From JALZKA01 sp963786495 (GTDB taxonomy: Bacteria; Actinomycetota; Thermoleophilia; Solirubrobacterales; 70-9): a stretch of 64,000 nt of DNA. The stretch is from contig CAWAZL010000002.1 in NCBI GenBank assembly GCA_963786495.1, positions 1,178,001-1,242,000 of the forward strand, written 5' to 3'. The position numbers and the translations under genes are program-made. Numbering within the stretch: position 1 is the stretch's first letter; every line of letters begins with the position of its first letter. This document shows positions 59,286-64,000 of this stretch, piece after piece. The notes under the pieces are model-generated. The model was not told where the DNA came from and made no database searches. It saw only the letters and a program-made list of their open reading frames with translations.

Positions 59286-61840
59286 TCTCCCGCCTTCTCG
59301 ACCTCAACCGTTTGGGCGCCCGCGAGGGCATTCGGGCCCTGCTCGGGGAGCCCCTCGATCAAGAAGCCCGACCCGGGGCGGATGCGCTCGCGGATGGCGA
59401 CCTTCGCCTTGACCGAGTGGCCGTTGGAGCGCACGTTCACCTGGTCGCCCTGGGAAACCTTGAAGCGCTCGGCGTCTTTGAGCGACAGCTCTAGCGTCTG
59501 GCCCGGCATCAGGAAGCGGAGAGCGGGGGAGCGCTCGGTGACCTCGTGGGCCCATAGATCTCGGTAGGTGCCTAGGCGGAGCGAGTTGGCCTCGGGTTCA
59601 TCCGCTCCATGCTCTTCACCAGCCGCGTGGTGCGAGGGGGATTCAGGTCCCCCCGCTCCACTCTCCTCGCGTGAGGGGTGGTCGGTCTCCGCGAGAGTTG
59701 ACGGGCTCGTCGTTTTACGTTCCGCGGGAGAACCCGAGGCCCCCTCGCCGAGCGCCAACGTTTGTGTGGGGAAGGTCGCGGCTTGGTCTCGGTCTTGCCA
59801 GCGGACTCCCGTGCCTCCGATTTCTTCGTGGGTGAGGCCGGCGTAGAACGGGACTTCGGCGGCGAGGGCTTCGAGTGCTTCGGTGGACGAGTCGATGCCT
59901 GTTTCGTGGCCTAGGCGGAATGCCAGCTCGGCTAGCCATTGCCAGCCGTGGCGGGTGTCGCCCGGGTGCGGGACGCTTGGGCGCACGCGCTGGACTCGGC
60001 CGTCAGGGTGGGTGACCGTGCCTTCCTTTTCCGCGTGTGACTCGCCGGGGAGGAAGACGTCGGCCTGGCCGCCCGATGCGTTTCCGAACATGCCGACCTC
60101 GAGCACGAAGTCGGCGGCGCCCAACGCGGTGCGCCAACGCTCGGGGTCGGGAAGGTCGCGGATGGGATCGACGTCCCAGAGGATCAGCGCATCGAGCTCA
60201 TCGGCTTCGAGCGCGTCGCGGACCTCCGCGGCGCTCATCCCCTGGGCGGCCTCGGAGAGCCCGGGGCCGGCGGTCGGCAGGCAGCCGACCTCGCGCAGAC
60301 CGCGTGCGTTGGACGTCTCGGGCACCTCGAGGAGGCCGGCGCCATCGGCGGACAGGTTGAGGGCATCGGCGCAGGCGATCAGCGCGGCGAGGGCGCGTTC
60401 GCCGTCGGGGCCGTGACCGACCCGCTCCCCGTAGATGACCACGGTCTTGCCGGGCCGGAGCGCTCCGGCGACCCGCTCGGAGTCCTCGCCGCCTGCGCCC
60501 CCTGCCGAGCTCCCGAGCTCGGCGGCCAGGTTGGAGAGAACCGTTGCGGCCTCGCCGGGCGCGTAGCGGAGCGTTTCCTCGGAGCCGCCGTCGAGCGCGG
60601 TCGGGCGCTCGGAGACGACCGCGACGCGAGTGCCGTGGTTTCGCATCGCCTTGCGCAGGCGCAGGTCGAGGATCGGCATCGAGTGAAGCGGGTCGGTGCC
60701 AAGGACGAGGATCGTCTCGGCGCTATCGATGTCCGACATGGCCGCCGACAGATCGGGGCGCCCAAGCGCCAGCGCGGTCCCGCGCTCCAAGCCGTGGCCA
60801 CGGCGGGAGTCGACGTGCGGTGAGCCGAGTGCCTGCCGCGCGATCCGCTGGAGCAGGTAGCCCTCTTCGTTTGAGGCCTGGCTGCCGATCAGGATCGCGG
60901 TGCGGGGGCCGGCGGCCTTGAGGCTGGCGGCCGCCTTTGAGAGCGCTTCGTCCCAGGTCGCTTTGTGGAGGGCGCCGCCGGTGCGGACCATCGGCTGGAC
61001 CAGCCGGTCCTCGGAGTGAAACATCTGGAAGCCAAAGCGGCCCTTGTCGCAAAGCCAGCCGTCGTCGACCTCATGGTTGTCGCGGCCGAGGACACGCGCG
61101 ACCTTTTCGTCGCGGACGGTGAACTTGACGTTGCACTGCGACGGGCAGAGCGTGCAGACCGACCCCGCATCCTCGATGTCCCAGGGCCGGGCGCGAAAGC
61201 GGTATGCCTCCGAAGTGAGTGCGCCAACCGGACAGAGCTCGATGATGTTGCCGTGGAAGGGCGCGATGTATGGGCGGTCGTCGAAGGTGCCGACGAATGA
61301 CCGGGACGAGCGCTCCAGGAGGTGGAGCTGCTCGTCCTCGGCGACCTCCTGCGAGAAGCGCACGCAGCGGTAACACAGGATGCAGCGCTCGCGGTCGATC
61401 CTGACGAGGGGCGATAGCGGTACCGGCTTGCGGAAGTGGCGCTTGGGGTCGGTGACGCGGCTCTTGCCGGCGCCCCAGCCCATCGAAATGTCCTGGAGGG
61501 GGCACTCGCCGCCCTTGTCGCAGACGGGGCAGTCGAGCGGGTGGTTGACCAGGAGGAACTCGACGACGGCGTTCTGCGCCTCCTGGACGCGGTCGGTCTG
61601 CGTGTAGACGACCATGCCGTCGCGGACCGGCGTCGAGCAGGCGGTCTGGAGCTTCGGGATGCCTTCGACCTCGACCAGGCACATCCGGCACGCGCCCACA
61701 GGGCCCCCGAGCTTCGGCTCGTAACAGAAGACCGGGATCTCGACGTCGCCGCCCTTCGCGGCGTCGACCAGCATCGCGCCCTCGGCGGCCGGCACTTCGA
61801 CGCCGTCGACGACGAGCGTGATCTCCTTGCCGTTGCTCAT
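59282..61840 (-). CDS. nuoG: NADH-quinone oxidoreductase subunit G with an inserted low-complexity linker
   Basis: 852 residues. The N-terminus binds a 2Fe-2S cluster (CYEPKLGGPVGACRMC, then the CSTPV Cys), followed by the His-ligated HPLDCPVCDKGGECPLQD cluster and the CILCYRCVRFSQEV cluster region. The molybdopterin-type domain has CTLCPSQCNVKFTVRDEKVA, WLCDKGRFGF and ILVLGTDPLHSMPILDLRLR. The C-terminal domain has LMPGQTLELSLKDAERFKVS. Between about residue 690 and 760 lies a Ser/Glu/Gly/Pro-rich linker (SGSPAERKTTSP, GAGGPESPSHHAAGEEHG) not typical of NuoG and containing the palindrome at 59632-59656. The frame is intact. A 558-base gap with an opposite-strand gene separates it from nuoF. 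Confidence 0.95.
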   Translation of the reverse strand: MSNGKEITLVVDGVEVPAAEGAMLVDAAKGGDVEIPVFCYEPKLGGPVGACRMCLVEVEGIPKLQTACSTPVRDGMVVYTQTDRVQEAQNAVVEFLLVNHPLDCPVCDKGGECPLQDISMGWGAGKSRVTDPKRHFRKPVPLSPLVRIDRERCILCYRCVRFSQEVAEDEQLHLLERSSRSFVGTFDDRPYIAPFHGNIIELCPVGALTSEAYRFRARPWDIEDAGSVCTLCPSQCNVKFTVRDEKVARVLGRDNHEVDDGWLCDKGRFGFQMFHSEDRLVQPMVRTGGALHKATWDEALSKAAASLKAAGPRTAILIGSQASNEEGYLLQRIARQALGSPHVDSRRGHGLERGTALALGRPDLSAAMSDIDSAETILVLGTDPLHSMPILDLRLRKAMRNHGTRVAVVSERPTALDGGSEETLRYAPGEAATVLSNLAAELGSSAGGAGGEDSERVAGALRPGKTVVIYGERVGHGPDGERALAALIACADALNLSADGAGLLEVPETSNARGLREVGCLPTAGPGLSEAAQGMSAAEVRDALEADELDALILWDVDPIRDLPDPERWRTALGAADFVLEVGMFGNASGGQADVFLPGESHAEKEGTVTHPDGRVQRVRPSVPHPGDTRHGWQWLAELAFRLGHETGIDSSTEALEALAAEVPFYAGLTHEEIGGTGVRWQDRDQAATFPTQTLALGEGASGSPAERKTTSPSTLAETDHPSREESGAGGPESPSHHAAGEEHGADEPEANSLRLGTYRDLWAHEVTERSPALRFLMPGQTLELSLKDAERFKVSQGDQVNVRSNGHSVKAKVAIRERIRPGSGFLIEGLPEQGPNALAGAQTVEVEKAGE
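59632..59656. repeat. Palindromic element inside the nuoG linker
   Basis: GGGGGA (59636-59641) pairs with TCCCCC (59648-59653) around TTCAGG, extended by three more pairs (GCG/CGC) past one bulged base. It is coding and falls in the atypical linker of NuoG. Confidence 0.6.
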
Positions 61841-62347
61841 GGCGTCTTAAGTCGAAGGGGACGCCTCGCAAGCTTCCTAACGCTGGCCGGGCTCTGCTCG
61901 GCAGCCCTGCGGGGGCTAGGAACAGGCGACGAGGGGAATAGAGCCCGCGGCGAGCCGGCCTTCACCTACTGGCTTGGCAAAGGGTCCGATGGAAAGGAAA
62001 CGATCAGAGTCAGGTTCCGGGTCCGGACGAGCGATGCGAAGATCAAGGAGGCAAGGATCGAAGGTCGTCGCATCCGTTGCGAAAACGACAAGCGAAACAG
62101 CTATTCGGTAGGCACCCTGAACAATGGACGCGTCAAGAACGACGGACGGTTCAAGTCGGAAGAGTCTTTCGAGGGCGAGTTCAGCGCACATGCGTCAGGA
62201 AGGATCATCGGCGACGAGGTGCACGGACGGGCGAGGGCATCCTTGGAGGAGGAGCCGATCATTCCTTTCCCCGAGTGCGATACGGGATACATGTCTTGGG
62301 AAGGCGAGCAAGTAACGCGGCGCCAGTTCGAGAACGCCCCTTTTTAG
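61841..62347 (+). CDS. Exported protein of unknown function on the opposite strand between nuoG and nuoF (start not resolved)
   Basis: About 165 residues. The visible N-terminal part (RRGRLASFLTLAGLCSAALR) looks like a signal peptide. The mature part is polar and beta-rich: AFTYWLGKGSDGKETIRVRF, DAKIKEARIEGRRIRCENDK, SYSVGTLNNGRVKNDGRFKS, SFEGEFSAHASGRIIGDEVH, ending FENAPF. Two Cys (RRIRCEN, PECDTG) may pair. No ATG, GTG or TTG lies in frame near the signal-like segment: the frame stays open into antisense nuoG. Either a base is wrong near 61850 or an unusual start is used, so the 5' coordinate is a placeholder. Its codon use is less GC-biased than that of its neighbours, which may reflect transfer or low expression. 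Confidence 0.55.
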   Translation, partial: GVLSRRGRLASFLTLAGLCSAALRGLGTGDEGNRARGEPAFTYWLGKGSDGKETIRVRFRVRTSDAKIKEARIEGRRIRCENDKRNSYSVGTLNNGRVKNDGRFKSEESFEGEFSAHASGRIIGDEVHGRARASLEEEPIIPFPECDTGYMSWEGEQVTRRQFENAPF

Positions 62348-62398
62348 GACGCGCAGGCGGGGTTTCTCCGAGGCGGCACACCCCGACGGACCTTTGAC

Positions 62399-63721
62399 CT
62401 AGGCCGAAGCTCCCAGCACCAGCGGCGGCTCGTCCGCTCCAGCGACGTCGATCGGGCCGGGGGCGGCGTCGCGAGCCTCGGCGATCGCCTGCTCGAACTC
62501 GTCGCGAAACTTCTTGACCATCGAGCCGACCGGCATGGCCATCGCGTCGCCAAGGACGCACAGGCAGTTGCCGATGATGTTCTCCTGGACCGAGGAGATG
62601 ATGTCCAGGTCCATGGGCGTTGCCTCGCCGCGCACGACGCGCTCGAGCATCTTCACCGTCCAGTTGGTGCCCTCGCGGCACGGCGTGCACTTGCCGCACG
62701 ACTCGTGGTGGTAGAAGCGCGCGGTGCGGAGCGCGAGCTCGGGGACCGAGACGGTGTCGTCGCCGACGATGATCGCGCCGGAGCCCAGCATCGAGCCGGC
62801 CTCGGCCATCGCCTCGAAGGAGTAGGGGAGGTCGAGGTCGTCCCCGGTCAGAACTGGCGCGGACGAGCCGCCCGGGAACCAGACCTTCACCTTGCGGCCC
62901 TTGCCCGGGCCGCCGGCCAGGTCGTAGATGATCTCGCGCGATGGGATGCCCAGCTCGATCTCGTAGTTGCCGGGCCGCTGGACGCAGCCCGAGACGGACA
63001 CGACCTTGGTGCCCGTGGACTGCTCGGTGCCCAAACCCTTGAACCAGTCGGCGCCCTTGTTGACGATCAGCGGCACGTTCATCAGCGTCTCGACGTTGTT
63101 GATCAGCGTCGGCCCGCCGTAAAGGCCCTGGATCGCGGGAAAGGGCGGCTTGAGCCGCGGGTTGCCGCGCTTGCCTTCGAGCGAGTCGAGGAGGGCGGTC
63201 TCCTCGCCGCAGATGTAGGCGCCCGCGCCGCGATGGACGACCAGCTCGATCCGGCAGCCCGATCCCAGGATGTTCTCGCCCAGATAGCCCGCCTCGTAGG
63301 CCTCGGCGACTGCCGCGTCCAGGATGTCGGCGACCTCCCAGTACTCGCCGCGGATGAAGATGAAGGCGTACGACGCCCCGACGGCGAGTGCCGAGATGAC
63401 GATGCCCTCGACCAGCGCGTGCGGGTTCTTGTACATGAGCTCGCGGTCCTTGAAGGTGCCGGGCTCGGACTCGTCCGCGTTGCAGCAGAGGTACTTCTCC
63501 ATGTCTCCACGCGGCAGGAAGGAGCCCTTCTTGCCCATCGAGAAACCGGCGCCGCCGCGCCCGCGCAGGCCGGACTCCTCGATCTGGAAGATCAGGTCCT
63601 CCGGCTCCATCGAGCGGAAGGCCTTCTCGATCGCCGTGTAGCCGCCGCGGCGCTTGTAGACGTCCATCGTCGCGAGCCCCGGCTCGTCGAGGTTGTCGAA
63701 CAGCACTCGTGTCTCAGCCAT
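62399..63721 (-). CDS. nuoF: NADH-quinone oxidoreductase subunit F
   Basis: 440 residues, the NADH-oxidising flavoprotein. FMN and NADH sites: SGLRGRGGAGFSMGKKGSFL, CNADESEPGTFKDREL, AYICGEETALLDSLEGKRGN and VETLMNVPLIVNKG. The 4Fe-4S cluster N3 is bound by SCGKCTPCREGT with a later Cys in IIGNCLCVLGDAMAM. Each element is intact. Its start overlaps the nuoE stop by 8 bases. Confidence 0.97.
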   Translation of the reverse strand: MAETRVLFDNLDEPGLATMDVYKRRGGYTAIEKAFRSMEPEDLIFQIEESGLRGRGGAGFSMGKKGSFLPRGDMEKYLCCNADESEPGTFKDRELMYKNPHALVEGIVISALAVGASYAFIFIRGEYWEVADILDAAVAEAYEAGYLGENILGSGCRIELVVHRGAGAYICGEETALLDSLEGKRGNPRLKPPFPAIQGLYGGPTLINNVETLMNVPLIVNKGADWFKGLGTEQSTGTKVVSVSGCVQRPGNYEIELGIPSREIIYDLAGGPGKGRKVKVWFPGGSSAPVLTGDDLDLPYSFEAMAEAGSMLGSGAIIVGDDTVSVPELALRTARFYHHESCGKCTPCREGTNWTVKMLERVVRGEATPMDLDIISSVQENIIGNCLCVLGDAMAMPVGSMVKKFRDEFEQAIAEARDAAPGPIDVAGADEPPLVLGASA

Positions 63722-64000
63722 CGGCGGCCATCTTTCGCCTGCGGATGTCCTTGCCGGGCAGCGGGTCCTCGCCGCGCTTGAGGCGCTCGACGATGGTCGC
63801 CGCGTCGCCCGGCTCGAGCGGGCCGTAGTACTGCCCGTCGATCGAGGCCATCGGCGCGATGTCGCACGCGCCGAGGCATTCGAAGCCCTTCAAGAAGACC
63901 TCGCCGTCGGGCGAGTTCGCCCCGTCGTGCTCGGCCTCGTGGTGGTCGCATCCGGCGGCTTCCGAGAACTCGACGAGGATGTCGTCGGCCCCGCGCATCC
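63714..64000 (-). CDS. nuoE: NADH-quinone oxidoreductase subunit E, C-terminal part
   Basis: Only the last about 95 residues are in the window, and the frame continues across the right edge. They include GEVFLKGFECLGACDIAPMA, in which Cys-x3-Cys is the second half of the 2Fe-2S (N1a) binding site, and the QYYGPLEPGDAATIVERLKR end region. The first Cys pair lies outside the window. It partners NuoF in the NADH-dehydrogenase module and overlaps nuoF by 8 bases. Confidence 0.93.
   Translation of the reverse strand, partial: MRGADDILVEFSEAAGCDHHEAEHDGANSPDGEVFLKGFECLGACDIAPMASIDGQYYGPLEPGDAATIVERLKRGEDPLPGKDIRRRKMAADG

Overview
The window is about 64 kb of GC-rich bacterial chromosome, densely coding on both strands, with no rRNA, tRNA, CRISPR array, phage or transposase gene that I could find. 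Three things point to an actinobacterium, most likely class Thermoleophilia (Solirubrobacterales or Gaiellales). First, the ribosomal/replication block rpsF-ssb-rpsR-rplI-dnaB is present. Second, many genes have a TANNNT box 6-10 bases before the start codon and no Shine-Dalgarno sequence, which fits leaderless transcription. Third, the secreted and membrane protein families look like those of that class. The taxonomic call is inference from family resemblance and was not computed.

Layout. 0-6.6 kb: envelope and housekeeping genes (CPBP protease, HAD hydrolase, MscS channel, a class A penicillin-binding protein, thiL) and a small FlgM-like protein. 6.7-11.8 kb: an M28-fold membrane protein that has lost its zinc ligands, then a response regulator-histidine kinase-HtrA lipoprotein operon that resembles mycobacterial MprAB-PepD. 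12-14.7 kb: two trehalose synthesis genes (TreT type and OtsA). 14.7-16.7 kb: two exported proteins. 16.8-22.7 kb: rpsF-ssb-rpsR-rplI-dnaB, a DnaC-like helicase loader, and purA. 22.7-29.7 kb: a three-repeat secreted protein, a biotin carboxylase/BCCP chain, VOC, DUF2804-like, lipocalin-like, SDR and alpha/beta hydrolase genes. 29.6-34.1 kb: a flavin monooxygenase operon, peptide deformylase and an ACT-domain protein. 34-41 kb: a phosphodiesterase-like enzyme, a flippase-like membrane protein, an autoregulated TetR with a membrane-AhpD fusion, and acetyl-CoA synthetase. 41-45 kb: two paralogous membrane proteins around a trypsin-like protease and thyX.

45-64 kb: complex I, split into two minus-strand blocks. 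nuoEFGHI (57.7-64 kb) and nuoJKLMN (45.2-51.1 kb) are separated by 6.7 kb of acyl-CoA genes: thiolase, acyl-CoA dehydrogenase, MaoC-type hydratase, TetR, a SnoaL-like protein and two hydrolases. The thiolase, dehydrogenase and hydratase would feed acetyl-CoA and reducing power toward respiration. Acs and the biotin carboxylase chain also act on acyl-CoA.

Caution. Between 12.7 and 41 kb at least ten conserved genes are interrupted by single-base shifts, nearly all +1. Many lie in short G or C runs. The rest of the window is clean. This looks like local assembly error rather than gene decay, so these genes are annotated as single CDSs with the break positions given.

The most unusual signals are palindromic repeats. 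Some sit inside reading frames (3' end of nuoJ, a linker of nuoG, a proline-rich gene) and others lie between genes in pairs with fixed spacing.
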